Part shown: one piece after another, positions 27,662 through 37,710 of the stretch
Position numbering within the stretch: the stretch's first letter is position 1
Layout of the letters: each line of letters begins with the position of its first letter
Assembly: GCF_002157205.1 (NCBI RefSeq)
Contig: NZ_CP021358.1
Location: 186,001 to 250,000, forward strand
Length of the DNA stretch: 64,000 nucleotides
Source: Kushneria marisflavi
GTDB lineage: Bacteria > Pseudomonadota > Gammaproteobacteria > Pseudomonadales > Halomonadaceae
Direction of reading: 5' to 3'
Notes under the pieces: model-generated
Database searches by the model: none
What the model was told of the DNA's origin: nothing
What the model saw: only the letters and a program-made list of their open reading frames with translations
Made by a program: the position numbers and the translations under genes

Positions 27662-29416
27662 TCACACCGGAGCATTGCTACGCTCCTCGCTGAACTGGAT
27701 TTGATGCAGCGCGGCATAGGCACCGTCCTGAGCCAGAAGCGTTAGGTGATCACCTGATTCAATGATCTCACCATTATCCATGACCAGAATGCGATCGGCC
27801 TGCTCGATGGTCGAAAGTCGGTGCGCAATCACGAAAGTGGTCCGCCCTTCGCAGACCTTCTCGAGCGCCCGTTGAATGTAGCGCTCGGACTCCGTATCCA
27901 GTGCAGAAGTCGCCTCGTCCAGAATCAGGATAGGGGCATTCTTGAAAATGGCACGCGCGATGGCAATACGCTGGCGCTGCCCGCCCGAGAGCATGACGCC
28001 ATTGTCCCCGACCATGGTGTCGTACCCCTGCGGCAATCTCTCGATGAACTCATCGGCATAGGCTGCCTGCGCTGCGGCGATCACTTCATCGCGCGAGGCA
28101 TTATCAATCCCATAGGCAATATTATCGGCAATGGTGGCGTTAAACAGGGTCACATTCTGGGTAACCAGGGCGACCTGACGACGCAGGGCCTGCATCGAGT
28201 AGTCACGAACATCCACACCATCGATGCAGATACGACCGCCCGTCGCGTCATAAAATCGCGGCAGCATGTTCATCATGGTGCTTTTGCCGCTGCCTGAGCG
28301 CCCGACCAGCGCAATCATTTCGCCGGTATGAACCTCATGACTGATGCCCTTGAGCACGTCAGGCAGATCATTGCCATAGCGAAAGCGAACATCTTCAAAG
28401 CTGACCCGCCCCTGCACACGCCCCGGATCATGGGTGCCGTTATCCGGCTCGCGCGGCTTGTCCATCAGCTCGAAAAGCTCCTGAGCCGCGGCCAGGCCCT
28501 TTTGAATTACACCGTTGATTTCCGTCAGCGATTTGATGGGCTTGATAATCATGCTGGCCGCCGTGATAAAACCGATAAACTGACCCGCACTCATGTTGCC
28601 CAAAAGCTCCGGGTCAAGTGCCAGCCATACCAGCAGTGCCAGTGATACGGCCACCAGGGTCTGAATGACCGGGGCACTGATGGCCTTGGTCAAGGCTTCC
28701 TTCAGGCTTTGATCACGGTTGTACTGGCTTGCCTGGTTGAAGCGGTTGTATTCATGCTGCTCTGCGCCGTGCGTACGCACCACGCGGTAACCTGTAATGG
28801 TCTCGGAGGCGACATGGGTCACTTCACCCACCGACTTCTGGATGCGTCTTGAAAGCTTGCGAAAGCGCTTGCTGCACCAGGCCACCACCAGGCCGATCAG
28901 CGGCGTGACCGCGATAAAGATCAGCATCAGCTTCCAGTTAACCCAGAACAGATAGCACGTCAGCCCAATAACCAGCATGCCTTCCTGAAGTACCACATTC
29001 AGGGCCTTGGTGGCCGCACCGGTCACCTGTTCCACGTGGTAGGTCACACGCGAGATCAGGTGTCCACCGCTGTTTTCATCGTAAAAACGTCCCGGCAGAT
29101 GCAGCATCTGGTCGAAGACCGAAACGCGCAGGCGATGAACCACGTTGCGCGCTACATATTCCATGCCATAGGTACCCAGAAAGGTACCAAAGCCACGGGC
29201 AATGAAGATGCCGATGATCATCAGGGGAAGGGCCTGTCGAAAATCAGCATCCGGGTTTTGTATACCGTCGGTCAGAAACTCCATGATTCGCGCCATGAGA
29301 GTACTGGAACCGGCATAAATGGCATTGCCAATCAGCGCGATCGCAAAGGCCTTCCAAAAAGGCTTTACATAGGTCAGCAGACGGGCGTACAGCGTCAGGC
29401 TGGCGTTTGACTTCAC
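27662..29416 (-). CDS. msbA: Lipid A export ABC transporter MsbA
   Basis: Homodimeric half-transporter that flips lipid A-core across the inner membrane. Six transmembrane helices lie in the first 330 residues, then the ABC domain with Walker A GRSGSGKSTMM, signature MLSGGQRQRIAIARAI, Walker B ILILDEATSALD and the H-loop VIAHRLSTIEQ. I chose the GTG at 29416, with GGAG five bases upstream, giving 584 residues (E. coli MsbA has 582); the ATG at 29560 would overlap comEC. The comEC-msbA-lpxK order matches E. coli. Confidence 0.94.
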   Translation of the reverse strand: MKSNASLTLYARLLTYVKPFWKAFAIALIGNAIYAGSSTLMARIMEFLTDGIQNPDADFRQALPLMIIGIFIARGFGTFLGTYGMEYVARNVVHRLRVSVFDQMLHLPGRFYDENSGGHLISRVTYHVEQVTGAATKALNVVLQEGMLVIGLTCYLFWVNWKLMLIFIAVTPLIGLVVAWCSKRFRKLSRRIQKSVGEVTHVASETITGYRVVRTHGAEQHEYNRFNQASQYNRDQSLKEALTKAISAPVIQTLVAVSLALLVWLALDPELLGNMSAGQFIGFITAASMIIKPIKSLTEINGVIQKGLAAAQELFELMDKPREPDNGTHDPGRVQGRVSFEDVRFRYGNDLPDVLKGISHEVHTGEMIALVGRSGSGKSTMMNMLPRFYDATGGRICIDGVDVRDYSMQALRRQVALVTQNVTLFNATIADNIAYGIDNASRDEVIAAAQAAYADEFIERLPQGYDTMVGDNGVMLSGGQRQRIAIARAIFKNAPILILDEATSALDTESERYIQRALEKVCEGRTTFVIAHRLSTIEQADRILVMDNGEIIESGDHLTLLAQDGAYAALHQIQFSEERSNAPV

Positions 29417-29529
29417 GGGCTCTCCTGCCTTGCTGATAACGATATCGGATCGACCAGGCGACGGCGCTGACAGCGCCAGACCCAATGGTGACCTGCTACC
29501 AGTCATGATCAAAGACTGCCCATGGGCAA

Positions 29530-31863
29530 TCACCGGCCGGATTCTACCCCAGGTCGGCACGGTTCGACACCGCCAGCCGGGCGCGGCGAAACAACGCGGA
29601 GCCCTGTGGCACGACTTGTCACGGTAATGGCGCCATCCTCAGCCGTATTCCATTGACAGCTGCCGACATGATGAAAGCGCCTGACGACGCTGTCAGCGGG
29701 GTGACCATAGCCATTGAGATAGCCAGCGCTATAGATCACACGCGCTGGCTTTAGCATATCAACCAGGCGCTGCGAGGAGCTGCCATGGCTGCCGTGGTGA
29801 CCTGCCACCAGAACATCCACCGGCTTGCGGTAATGGGCAACAATGCGTAACTCGACGTTCTGGCCGGCGTCCCCAGTGATCAGAAAGCGGTGTCGAGGCG
29901 TTTCGATCAGCAGCACGCAGGAATGATCATTTTCAGCCGCCGGCAAGGTGGCGGTACTGCGAGGCCAGAGAAAGGTAAAATTGACGGCATCGGCTCGCCA
30001 TGACAACCCGGCACGACAAGGGGTAAGCGCATCGACGTCGATGGTCTCCGACAGCGGCGCCCACCAGCGATCAACCTTGTGCAGTCCCTTGAGTACAGAC
30101 ACCCCGCCGGCATGATCACTGTCCCCATGTGAGACAATAACGCCATCAAAATGCTGTGGCTGATCCCAGAGTGTGGTAATCGCCATGAACCCCGAACGTG
30201 ATCGCGGACCACTGTCATAAAGCCAGCGGCCATGAGCGGTGCGAATGTCAATCAGCTGCCCCTGACCGACATCGTGAATGACCAGTGACAATTCGCCATC
30301 ACGAAGCATTGCAGTGTGGTTCGCGCCAAGAAACAGGGAAACGGCCATGATGCTGGCCAACCACCGCCAAAAACGAGCAAGCCCCGGCAGGAGCCATATC
30401 AGACAAATCAGCAGTAGCATAATGGCAAACGGCCATATCTGATCGGCAGCAGGCTGCCAATCGGGTTGCCACTGGCGCACCTGCTCGAGCACCGTTTCGA
30501 ATAGATGGGCGGCCTGTCCAAAAAGCCACCAGAGCAACTGGCCCACTCCGGGTACAGGTGACAGTAACCACCCCAGAAGTGCCAAGGGCACCATGACCAT
30601 GGAGACCCAGGGGATGGCGATAAGATTGGTCAGCATGGAAAGGCTCGCCATCTGTCCGAAAACAAGCAGCGTGGCACCTCCCGTTGCCAGACTTAAAAGC
30701 CCCTGACTGCGCAGCAGGGTATACCACCAGACGCGTTTTTCCTGCCAGCGCCAGGCAATAATCAATACCGCAACGGCCCCGAAGGAGAGCCAGAGCCCTG
30801 GGCGCACCAAAGACAGCGGGGCACTGACGACCACTGCCAGCAACGCCAGCCACCAGGCCTGCCACACCCCGGGCGAATGACGCCCGCAGGCGCTCCAGAG
30901 GGCAATGAGGGTCATGATGGCAGCCCGTACGGCTGGCGGAGCGAATCCCGATAGCCCTGCATAGAGCACCGCGGCTGCCCCGGCCATCCCCCAGGGCCAG
31001 AGCACCATGCGCCAGCAATATGGTTGCACAAGACGCGCAACAAGACGCCCGAGCAGCAGCACCCAGCCCGAGACCAGTCCAACGTGCAGCCCTGAAATCA
31101 CGGCAAGGTGTGTTGTGCCCGTTTCTCTAAGCAGCGTCCATTGAGACGCCTCAAGTGCCCCGCCATCTCCCAGTGTTAGCGCCTGCAGCCAGCGTCGGGT
31201 AAAGTCGTCCTCGACCCGAGCTTCCAGCCAGCGCTGCATCAATGCAGGACCGGTACCCGACTGAAGGCGTACGGCACTGTCTTCATCACGTATATAACCG
31301 GTAGCGCCAAAACCGTTATCCATAAGCCAGGCGCCATAGTCGAATCGACCTGGATTGAGAAATCCATGAGGTGGCTTTAAACGTGCTGTCAGGCGCCACC
31401 GATCACCCTCCTTCAGTGCCGGAGGGTGGTACCAGTCAAGGCGGACGTTTTTGAGCCGGTCACAGCGTGGTAATTCAGTGGCAGCCTCACAGCGTGTCAC
31501 CGCAAGGTTCAACCGGGCTCGACCATCAGGTTTTTCCAGCGAAACAATACGACCACTCAGCGTGACGTCCTGTTTTGCCAGTCCGTCCGCCAAGGGCTCT
31601 GGCCACTGAGTGAGCCCATGAAAAAGCACAAGCGTTGTCACCAGGGCCATGAGCAGGGGCAGTCGGTGATAGAGTGCTGCCGCCAACAGCCATAAAAGTG
31701 CCAGCGCCCAAAGCCACTCCTTCTGGGGCAGGCGTACAAGCAAGGCGCCGACAACGGCACCAAGACACAACAGTGGAAGGCGTATACCTTTGATGCAGTC
31801 GATCAGCTCACAACGAATGGGCACAACGCGCTCATGATGTTCAGAAAGATTTTCCTCACCCAT
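29530..31863 (-). CDS. comEC: ComEC/Rec2-type DNA internalisation protein
   Basis: Polytopic inner-membrane channel for uptake of single-stranded DNA in natural transformation (YcaI in E. coli). The 777-residue protein has N-terminal membrane helices and an OB-like domain, a competence-domain helix bundle in the middle (AVISGLHVGLVSG, then GLSGFAPPAVRAAIMT) and a C-terminal metallo-beta-lactamase domain with SHGDSDHAGGV and VAGHHGSHGSSS. The metal ligands appear intact. Starts at ATG 31887, ATG 31863 or GTG 31824 are all possible and none has a strong binding site. Other competence genes are not in the window. Confidence 0.9.
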   Translation of the reverse strand: MGEENLSEHHERVVPIRCELIDCIKGIRLPLLCLGAVVGALLVRLPQKEWLWALALLWLLAAALYHRLPLLMALVTTLVLFHGLTQWPEPLADGLAKQDVTLSGRIVSLEKPDGRARLNLAVTRCEAATELPRCDRLKNVRLDWYHPPALKEGDRWRLTARLKPPHGFLNPGRFDYGAWLMDNGFGATGYIRDEDSAVRLQSGTGPALMQRWLEARVEDDFTRRWLQALTLGDGGALEASQWTLLRETGTTHLAVISGLHVGLVSGWVLLLGRLVARLVQPYCWRMVLWPWGMAGAAAVLYAGLSGFAPPAVRAAIMTLIALWSACGRHSPGVWQAWWLALLAVVVSAPLSLVRPGLWLSFGAVAVLIIAWRWQEKRVWWYTLLRSQGLLSLATGGATLLVFGQMASLSMLTNLIAIPWVSMVMVPLALLGWLLSPVPGVGQLLWWLFGQAAHLFETVLEQVRQWQPDWQPAADQIWPFAIMLLLICLIWLLPGLARFWRWLASIMAVSLFLGANHTAMLRDGELSLVIHDVGQGQLIDIRTAHGRWLYDSGPRSRSGFMAITTLWDQPQHFDGVIVSHGDSDHAGGVSVLKGLHKVDRWWAPLSETIDVDALTPCRAGLSWRADAVNFTFLWPRSTATLPAAENDHSCVLLIETPRHRFLITGDAGQNVELRIVAHYRKPVDVLVAGHHGSHGSSSQRLVDMLKPARVIYSAGYLNGYGHPADSVVRRFHHVGSCQWNTAEDGAITVTSRATGLRVVSPRPAGGVEPCRPGVESGR

Positions 31864-31909
31864 GGGGTTCAGGGATAATGGTGACATCGTTCTGTCTGGA
31901 CGCTGCCTG

Positions 31910-32431
31910 ATGCTGCGCCGATTTATTCAACGTTATCTGCCGGACCCGGAAACCATTCGGCGCCGAAAATCGCTTCGACTGATTCATCCACTGCTGGGCA
32001 ATCCGGCGCTCTGGTTTGTCACGCGACGAAGCATTGCCAATGGATTGTCCGTGGGGCTTTTTTGCGCGCTTCTCCCCATTCCCGGACAGATGCTGGTAGC
32101 TGCTCTCGGGGCCTGGTGGCTGCGAGGCCATCTGCCACTGGCGCTCGCACTGGTATGGCTGACCAACCCCCTGACCATGCCCGTGGTCTTTTATGTCACC
32201 TACCGCGTGGGCGCATGGATACTGCATACCCCGCCTCGTGCCCTGCCCGATGAAGTCAGCGTCAGCTGGTTTGCCAATCAGGTGGTCGACATGATGCCGG
32301 CCTTGATTATCGGTTCCCTCGTTTGTGCACTGGTTATCGGCATCATTGCCAATATCTTGACGCGCCTGTGCTGGCGCTGGCACATCCTGCGCGTCTGGCG
32401 CAAGCGTCGTCAGCATCGACGCCAGCGATGA
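31910..32431 (+). CDS. DUF2062 domain-containing membrane protein
   Basis: A 173-residue protein with the DUF2062 pattern: basic N-terminus RRFIQRYLPDPETIRRRKSL, then LWFVTRRSIANGLSVGLFCALLPIPGQM and LTNPLTMPVVFYVTYRVGAWIL. Three hydrophobic helices are likely. Function is unknown. It is divergent from comEC, separated by only about 50 bases, so the two promoters overlap. The start at 31910 is chosen because family members begin just before the LRRF segment; no clear ribosome binding site is visible. Confidence 0.85.
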   Translation: MLRRFIQRYLPDPETIRRRKSLRLIHPLLGNPALWFVTRRSIANGLSVGLFCALLPIPGQMLVAALGAWWLRGHLPLALALVWLTNPLTMPVVFYVTYRVGAWILHTPPRALPDEVSVSWFANQVVDMMPALIIGSLVCALVIGIIANILTRLCWRWHILRVWRKRRQHRRQR

Positions 32432-32576
32432 AGTCGTCCTGAACACCTGCCTCCTCTGAGGAGCGCGCATCACGGAACAACAGGCGAGAACGTTTCTCTC
32501 CTGTGGCTTTTAAACTATGTTGATTCTGTCCGTTCATCAGGCAAGTTCATGCAGTATCGACAGGGAAGCCGACATC

Positions 32577-33374
32577 ATGGATCTGGGAATAACCAATCGC
32601 GTTGCCATCATCACTGGTGCAAAGGGGGGGCTTGGCCTCGCTGCCGCCCATGAGCTGGCCAATGAAGGCGTCAGGCTTGTGCTGTCCGACATGGATATCG
32701 AGCAGCTGGAGAAGGATGCCGCGCTCATGAAGGGCGAGGTGATTTGCCACAAGGCCGATATCACCCAGCAGGAAGAGGTCGATGCGCTGGCCCGTGCCGC
32801 CATCGAACACTTTGGCACTATCGATATCGTGATCCACACGGCAGGTATCACCGGTGAGAAAGGACATCCTCTCGACATGAAGGATGACGACTACGAGGAT
32901 ACCTGGCAGATCAACTTCATGTCTGCCGTGCGAATGGCACGTGCCACCTTCCCCACCATGCGGGAAAAGGGCTGGGGACGCTTTGTCTGCATCACCTCCG
33001 AAAACGCCGTGCAGCCCTACTGGGATGAAGCCGTTTACAATGTCTCCAAGGCAGCGCTGGCGACCTTTGTTAAAAACCTAGCTTATGGAGAGGCGGAAAA
33101 CGGCATTCTTTGTAATACGGTATCTCCCGCCTTTATCGAATCTCCCATGACCAATGGCATGATGGAAAAGCGTTCAAAAGAGAACAGCTGCTCCTTTGAC
33201 GAGGCGGTAGAAAGCTTTCTTGAAGAAGAGCGTCCCGGCATCAAGCTCAAGCGCCGCGGGCAGCCGGAAGAAGTGGCCGCCGCCATTGCCCTGGTCGTGT
33301 CCGAGCGCGGATCGTTTATCAACGGCGCCAACCTTCGCGTGGATGGCGGCGCGGTCATGTCGGTTCAAAACTGA
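32577..33374 (+). CDS. Short-chain dehydrogenase/reductase
   Basis: NAD(P)-dependent oxidoreductase of 265 residues, classical SDR type. Seen: cofactor motif TGAKGGLG near residues 14-21, acidic residue after the second strand (LSDMDIEQL), HTAG in place of the usual NNAG, the catalytic serine in CITSENAVQPY and YNVSK, and a C-terminal GANLRVDGGAVMSVQ. It stands alone between a DUF2062 gene and a strong terminator. It differs from the nearby FabG and lacks a known pathway partner; the substrate cannot be told. Confidence 0.85.
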   Translation: MDLGITNRVAIITGAKGGLGLAAAHELANEGVRLVLSDMDIEQLEKDAALMKGEVICHKADITQQEEVDALARAAIEHFGTIDIVIHTAGITGEKGHPLDMKDDDYEDTWQINFMSAVRMARATFPTMREKGWGRFVCITSENAVQPYWDEAVYNVSKAALATFVKNLAYGEAENGILCNTVSPAFIESPMTNGMMEKRSKENSCSFDEAVESFLEEERPGIKLKRRGQPEEVAAAIALVVSERGSFINGANLRVDGGAVMSVQN

Positions 33375-33410
33375 GGCCGGATTTCAAAAACATCGCTGTT
33401 CCTGAACGAC

Positions 33411-33443
33411 AAAAGGCCCACCAGCAATGCTGGTGGGCCTTTT
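33411..33443. terminator. Bidirectional terminator, SDR / lolD
   Basis: Perfect stem GGCCCACCAGC with GCTGGTGGGCC, with A4 before and T4 after. Lies between the convergent SDR and lolD genes. Confidence 0.92.
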
Positions 33444-33463
33444 CAAGACCTTTCAGGTCAACA

Positions 33464-34183
33464 TCAGCTCATCACATCAGGTGCCAGTCGCCCCTTGTCC
33501 AGACGCAATACCCGATCCTGATGCCGGGCAATGGCCATGTCATGCGTCACCACGACAAAGGCACTGCGTGAGCGTTCGGCGACCTCGTCCATCAGGTCCA
33601 GAATCTGGCGTGCGGTCACCTGATCCAGATTGCCGGTCGGCTCATCCATCAACACCAGACTGGGATCCGTCACCAGCGCCCTTGCAATGGCGACACGCTG
33701 ACGCTCTCCCCCGGAAAGCTCGCCCGGTTTGTGCTCCCCGCGCGGCGCCATGCCGACCCTTTCGAGCAGTGCTCTGGCCTTTTTGGCTGCTTCACTGCGA
33801 CTCTGACCGCGAATGATCAACGGCATGGAGACATTTTCCAGCGCCGTGAACTCGGCCAGCAGATGGTGAAACTGATAAACAAAGCCGATGTGCTGGTTAC
33901 GAAACCGACCGATGGCCGTCTCGGACAAGCCCTTGATGGAGTGACCGCCGATGAGGATTTCACCCTGTGTCGGCCGATCCAGCCCACCCAACAGATTGAG
34001 CAATGTGGTCTTGCCGCTACCTGAACTGCCTACTACGGCAATCCGCTCGCCGGCCGCGACCGTCAGCTCCAGGTTATCGAGTACGGTCAAATCCTGCGGG
34101 CCTTCCTGATAGATACGACTCAGCCCTCGACACGCCAGCATGTTGTCTCGCCCCGTCATTGTCGTCTCGTGTTGACTACTCAT
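33464..34183 (-). CDS. lolD: Lipoprotein-releasing system ATP-binding protein
   Basis: ATPase of the Lol transporter that extracts outer-membrane lipoproteins from the inner membrane and hands them to LolA. The 239-residue protein has Walker [18 protein letters not shown], a Q-loop [17 protein letters not shown] with the LolD-typical LLAEFTA, signature [15 protein letters not shown], Walker [13 protein letters not shown] and the H-loop VVTHDMAIA. It overlaps the permease gene by eight bases. Confidence 0.94.
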   Translation of the reverse strand: MSSQHETTMTGRDNMLACRGLSRIYQEGPQDLTVLDNLELTVAAGERIAVVGSSGSGKTTLLNLLGGLDRPTQGEILIGGHSIKGLSETAIGRFRNQHIGFVYQFHHLLAEFTALENVSMPLIIRGQSRSEAAKKARALLERVGMAPRGEHKPGELSGGERQRVAIARALVTDPSLVLMDEPTGNLDQVTARQILDLMDEVAERSRSAFVVVTHDMAIARHQDRVLRLDKGRLAPDVMS

Positions 34184-35417
34184 AGCGCAGCACCTCGGCC
34201 GGTTGTACCCGCGCAGCTCGCCACGCCGGATAAAGGGTCGACAGAAAACTCAACAACAGTGCCACGCCTGTCACAACCAGAACATCAGAGAGCTCAAGGC
34301 GCGACGGCAGGTAGCTGATGAAATAAACGTTGGGATCCAGAAACTGAATACCAAAGACGGATTCGACCCAGCTGATGATATCGGCGATGGACAGCGCCAG
34401 CGCAATGCCGGCAATCACCCCCAGCACAATGCCAATGATGCCGATGGTAATGCCCTGCACCATGAAAATGCCCATGATCGAGCGAGGTGTTGCGCCCAGC
34501 GTACGCAAGATGGCGATATCGGCATGCTTGTCGGTCACCACCATCACCAGAGTCGAGACGATATTGAACGCCGCTACGGCCACGATGACCATCAACAACA
34601 GACCGATCATGCGTTTTTCCATCTGAATGGCCTGAAACAGATTGCCCTGCGTGTAGGTCCAGTCGATCCCGCGATAACCGGGCGGCATGCCATTGATGAT
34701 CTCACGCGTCACACTGTGCGCCTGAAACAGATCATCGATTTTCAATCTTATGCCCTGAGCCTCGCCTTGCTGCCGCGCCAGGGTCTTCATGTCGCCAAGG
34801 CTCGTGTAGGCTAGGCTGCCATCAAGCTGCGCACCGACCTGAAAAATGCCGGATACGGTAAAGCGCTTCAAACGCGGAAAAACGCCACCAGGCGTGATCG
34901 AAGCCTCCGGCACCAAAAGCGTGACGCTGTCGCCCACGCCCACGCCCAGATTTCTGGCCAGAAGACTGCCAAGGACAACGTTCCAGCTGCCCTTTTGAAG
35001 GGAGTCCAGCTGCCCTCCCACCATGTGATTACCAATGATGGAGACCTTCTTCTCCGCCTCGGGCAGAATGCCTTCGATCATTGCGCCCTGCGTCTGACCG
35101 TTGGAGGAAAACATGCCCTGCTGTTCGATGTAGGGTGCAGCCCCCACGACATGATCGTGTCGCTGCAGCTGCTCGGCCAGCGCACGCCAGTCATTGACGC
35201 CATTTTGCGCTTCGATGCGCGTATGCGGGACCATGCCCAGAACACGGGTTCTCAGCTCATGGTCAAAGCCGTTCATGACCGAGAGCACCAGAATCAGTAC
35301 CGCCACGCCCAGCGTCAGACCGAGCATCGAGGTCAGCGAGATAAAGGAGATGAAGTGGTTACGCCGCTTGGCTCGCGTATAGCGAAGCCCGATCAGGAAG
35401 GGAATTCGATCAAGCAT
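34176..35417 (-). CDS. lolC: Lipoprotein-releasing system permease (LolC/LolE family)
   Basis: Inner-membrane permease of 413 residues with four predicted membrane helices: one at about 25-48 and three in the C-terminal half, around a large periplasmic domain. Family signatures are [41 protein letters not shown] and [19 protein letters not shown]. The TM and hook regions cannot tell LolC, LolE or the fused-function LolF apart by eye. Only this permease is present with lolD, so it may form homodimers as LolF. ATG 35417 is chosen over the frame start at 35471. Confidence 0.88.
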   Translation of the reverse strand: MLDRIPFLIGLRYTRAKRRNHFISFISLTSMLGLTLGVAVLILVLSVMNGFDHELRTRVLGMVPHTRIEAQNGVNDWRALAEQLQRHDHVVGAAPYIEQQGMFSSNGQTQGAMIEGILPEAEKKVSIIGNHMVGGQLDSLQKGSWNVVLGSLLARNLGVGVGDSVTLLVPEASITPGGVFPRLKRFTVSGIFQVGAQLDGSLAYTSLGDMKTLARQQGEAQGIRLKIDDLFQAHSVTREIINGMPPGYRGIDWTYTQGNLFQAIQMEKRMIGLLLMVIVAVAAFNIVSTLVMVVTDKHADIAILRTLGATPRSIMGIFMVQGITIGIIGIVLGVIAGIALALSIADIISWVESVFGIQFLDPNVYFISYLPSRLELSDVLVVTGVALLLSFLSTLYPAWRAARVQPAEVLRYE

Positions 35418-35582
35418 TATTGGCCTGGGATCCAGTGACAGGAGCCGATATGGTACGGACTTTTGGATCACCCTGCATCAGGCGTCGCCTTAATCCCTGT
35501 CAGTGATAAAATATTGCCTCAGGCCATGCGCCGAGACCTGCAGATTTCCTGCACCACCGATCGAGCGGATAACACTGTTGCC

Positions 35583-36647
35583 ATGAATCAGGGCCCTTCA
35601 CCCCGTCAGTTTCTACCCGAATGGACGCCTCAGCAGGCCGTCATGCTCAGCTGGCCCGGCCGTGACAGCGACTGGGCATCGCTGCTGGACGCCATCGAGA
35701 CCACCTTTATCACCCTGATCGAGGTGATTGCCCGCTATCAGCATGTTCTGGTCACCCTGCCGGACGAGGACACCCGTCAGCGCCTTGCCCGCACCCTGGC
35801 CAATCTTGGCGTGCCTGAAAACAGGTTGTCGCTGGTGATTGCTCCGAGCGATGACACCTGGGCACGCGACCATGGCCCTCTGACCGTGGTCGAGCATGAC
35901 ACATCGGTGCTGCTGGACTATCGATTCACCGGCTGGGGGGGAAAGTTTCCGGCCGAACGTGACAACGCACTCAACCGGGTATTAGCAGACCAGGGCATTT
36001 TCACTCCCGAGCTACAAAACCTGCAGCAGATTGTGCTGGAAGGTGGCGGCGTGGAAACCGATGGTCAGGGCACGCTGATGACCACACGAAGCTGTCTTTT
36101 AAATCCCAATCGTAATCCTCATCTTGATCAGGCCGCTGTCGAAAAACTTCTTGAGACGCAGCTGGGCATCAGCCGCGTGCTATGGCTTGAGAACGGCTAT
36201 CTCGAGGGCGATGACACCGACAGTCATATCGATACGCTGGCACGCTTTTGCGATGAGCACACCATCGCCTATGTGCGCTGCGATGATGACACCGATCCAC
36301 ATTTTGAAGCCTTAAACGCCATGGAGCGTGAGCTCAAGGCCTTTCGTCGCGCAGATGGCGAGCCCTATCGTCTGATCGCGCTGCCCTGGCCGCGAGCCTG
36401 TCTTGATCCGGAAGATGGCCATCGCCTGCCGGCCACCTATGCCAACTTCCTGATCATCAATGGAGCGGTTCTAATGCCGTCCTACGCTGACCCGGTCGAT
36501 CATGACGCGCTCAGGGCGCTGGCCGAGGCATTTCCGACGCGCGATATCATTCCGATAGATTGCCGTCAGGTAATTCGACAGCATGGCAGCCTGCACTGTC
36601 TGACCATGCAGTTGCCCGCAGGGTTGCTAAACGAGATCAAATACTGA
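35583..36647 (+). CDS. aguA: Agmatine deiminase
   Basis: Hydrolyses agmatine to N-carbamoylputrescine and ammonia in putrescine synthesis. The 354-residue guanidino-modifying-fold protein shows PEWTPQQAVMLSWPGRDSDW, the substrate motif DDTWARDHGPL, the histidine/aspartate region YLEGDDTDSHIDTLARF, and the catalytic cysteine (about 339) in HGSLHCLTMQLP. The frame is open from 35463 but ATG 35583 starts the conserved part. The next gene, 16 bases downstream, encodes the following enzyme of the pathway, which supports the agmatine assignment over a peptidylarginine deiminase. Confidence 0.92.
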   Translation: MNQGPSPRQFLPEWTPQQAVMLSWPGRDSDWASLLDAIETTFITLIEVIARYQHVLVTLPDEDTRQRLARTLANLGVPENRLSLVIAPSDDTWARDHGPLTVVEHDTSVLLDYRFTGWGGKFPAERDNALNRVLADQGIFTPELQNLQQIVLEGGGVETDGQGTLMTTRSCLLNPNRNPHLDQAAVEKLLETQLGISRVLWLENGYLEGDDTDSHIDTLARFCDEHTIAYVRCDDDTDPHFEALNAMERELKAFRRADGEPYRLIALPWPRACLDPEDGHRLPATYANFLIINGAVLMPSYADPVDHDALRALAEAFPTRDIIPIDCRQVIRQHGSLHCLTMQLPAGLLNEIKY

Positions 36648-36663
36648 TGTGCGGAGAGATTGA

Positions 36664-37563
36664 ATGAAGGAAAGCATTGAAGTCGGCATCGTTCAGCAGA
36701 AAGCCTGGAACGACAAACCCAGAAGCCTGAGCGAAAGCGAACGAGGCATTCGAGCCCTGGCGGCACGCGGCGCACGCCTTGTACTGCTGCAGGAGCTGCA
36801 TGCCACGCGCTACTTCTGTCAGTGCGAAGACACCGATATCTTTGATCTGGCAGAATCGCTGGAAGGCCCAACTACACAGTTTCTGGCTGGACTGGCCAAA
36901 GAGCTCGATATCGTCATCGTGGGCTCTATCTTCGAGCGCCGCGCGCCTGGGCTTTATCACAACACGGCCGTGGTACTGGATACCGGTCTTGGGCTGGTAG
37001 GTACCTATCGCAAGATGCATATACCGGACGACCCGGGCTTTTATGAGAAGTTTTATTTCACCCCGGGTGATGCCAGTCGTGGAAAGGGCTTTACCCCTAT
37101 CGACACTTCCGTGGGTCGTCTGGGCGTACTGGTCTGCTGGGATCAGTGGTATCCGGAAGCCGCCCGCCTGATGGCGCTGGCCGGTGCCGACATGCTGCTT
37201 TACCCCACAGCCATCGGCTGGGACCCGGGCGATGACGCCGATGAAAAGCAGCGTCAGAAGGATGCCTGGACGCTGATTCAGCGATCGCACGCCGTCGCCA
37301 ACGGTATCCCGGTACTGGCGGCCAATCGTGTCGGTCACGAAGACGACCCCAGTCAGGTTGGCAGCGGTATCGACTTCTGGGGCGGCAGCTTTATTGCCGG
37401 CGCACAGGGAGAAATTCTGGCACTTGCCGGTGAAGGCACCGAGGAGCTTCTGGTGACCCTCTCATCAGAGCGCAGCGAACAAGTACGGCGCATCTGGCCC
37501 TATCTACGCGACCGTCGTATCGATGCCTATGGTGATATCATCGAGCGGTATCTGGACCGCTGA
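36664..37563 (+). CDS. aguB: N-carbamoylputrescine amidase
   Basis: Nitrilase-superfamily hydrolase that releases putrescine, CO2 and ammonia from N-carbamoylputrescine. The 299-residue protein has the Glu-Lys-Cys triad: E44 in LLQELHATRYFC, K117 in GTYRKMHIPDDPG and C158 in VLVCWDQWYPEAAR. The ATRYFCQ and FYEKFYFTPGD segments are typical of AguB. Gene order aguA-aguB, 16 bases apart, completes the arginine decarboxylase route to putrescine; the decarboxylase is not in the window. Confidence 0.94.
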   Translation: MKESIEVGIVQQKAWNDKPRSLSESERGIRALAARGARLVLLQELHATRYFCQCEDTDIFDLAESLEGPTTQFLAGLAKELDIVIVGSIFERRAPGLYHNTAVVLDTGLGLVGTYRKMHIPDDPGFYEKFYFTPGDASRGKGFTPIDTSVGRLGVLVCWDQWYPEAARLMALAGADMLLYPTAIGWDPGDDADEKQRQKDAWTLIQRSHAVANGIPVLAANRVGHEDDPSQVGSGIDFWGGSFIAGAQGEILALAGEGTEELLVTLSSERSEQVRRIWPYLRDRRIDAYGDIIERYLDR

Positions 37564-37615
37564 CTCAAGGGAGTCATTTCACAGCAGCGATGACTGACAT
37601 CATGGTCATCGCTGC
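37561..37615 (+). terminator. Two stem-loops after aguB
   Basis: A short hairpin, TGACTC-AAGG-GAGTCA (37561-37576), overlaps the aguB stop codon. A second, with perfect 11-bp arms GCAGCGATGAC and GTCATCGCTGC (37584-37594 and 37605-37615), follows. Neither ends in a long T run, so intrinsic termination is uncertain; they may stabilise the 3' end or work with Rho. Confidence 0.5.
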
Positions 37616-37634
37616 CTGCCCTTACCGCCTGTTT

Positions 37635-37685
37635 ACTCATGATTGTGACCTGCATGAGTTCATGCTAAAAAGATAACGGTATATT
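37635..37685 (+). promoter_or_regulatory. Upstream region of the Tus-like gene: inverted repeat and candidate -10
   Basis: ACTCATG (37635-37641) and CATGAGT (37653-37659) form a perfect 7-bp inverted repeat with an 11-base spacer. A possible -10, TATATT, lies at 37680-37685, about 25 bases before the ATG, with only a weak -35 next to the repeat. In E. coli a Ter site overlaps the tus promoter; whether this element plays that part is speculation. Confidence 0.4.
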
Positions 37686-37710
37686 CCCACAGGAAGGAAT
37701 GGAGACGGCC

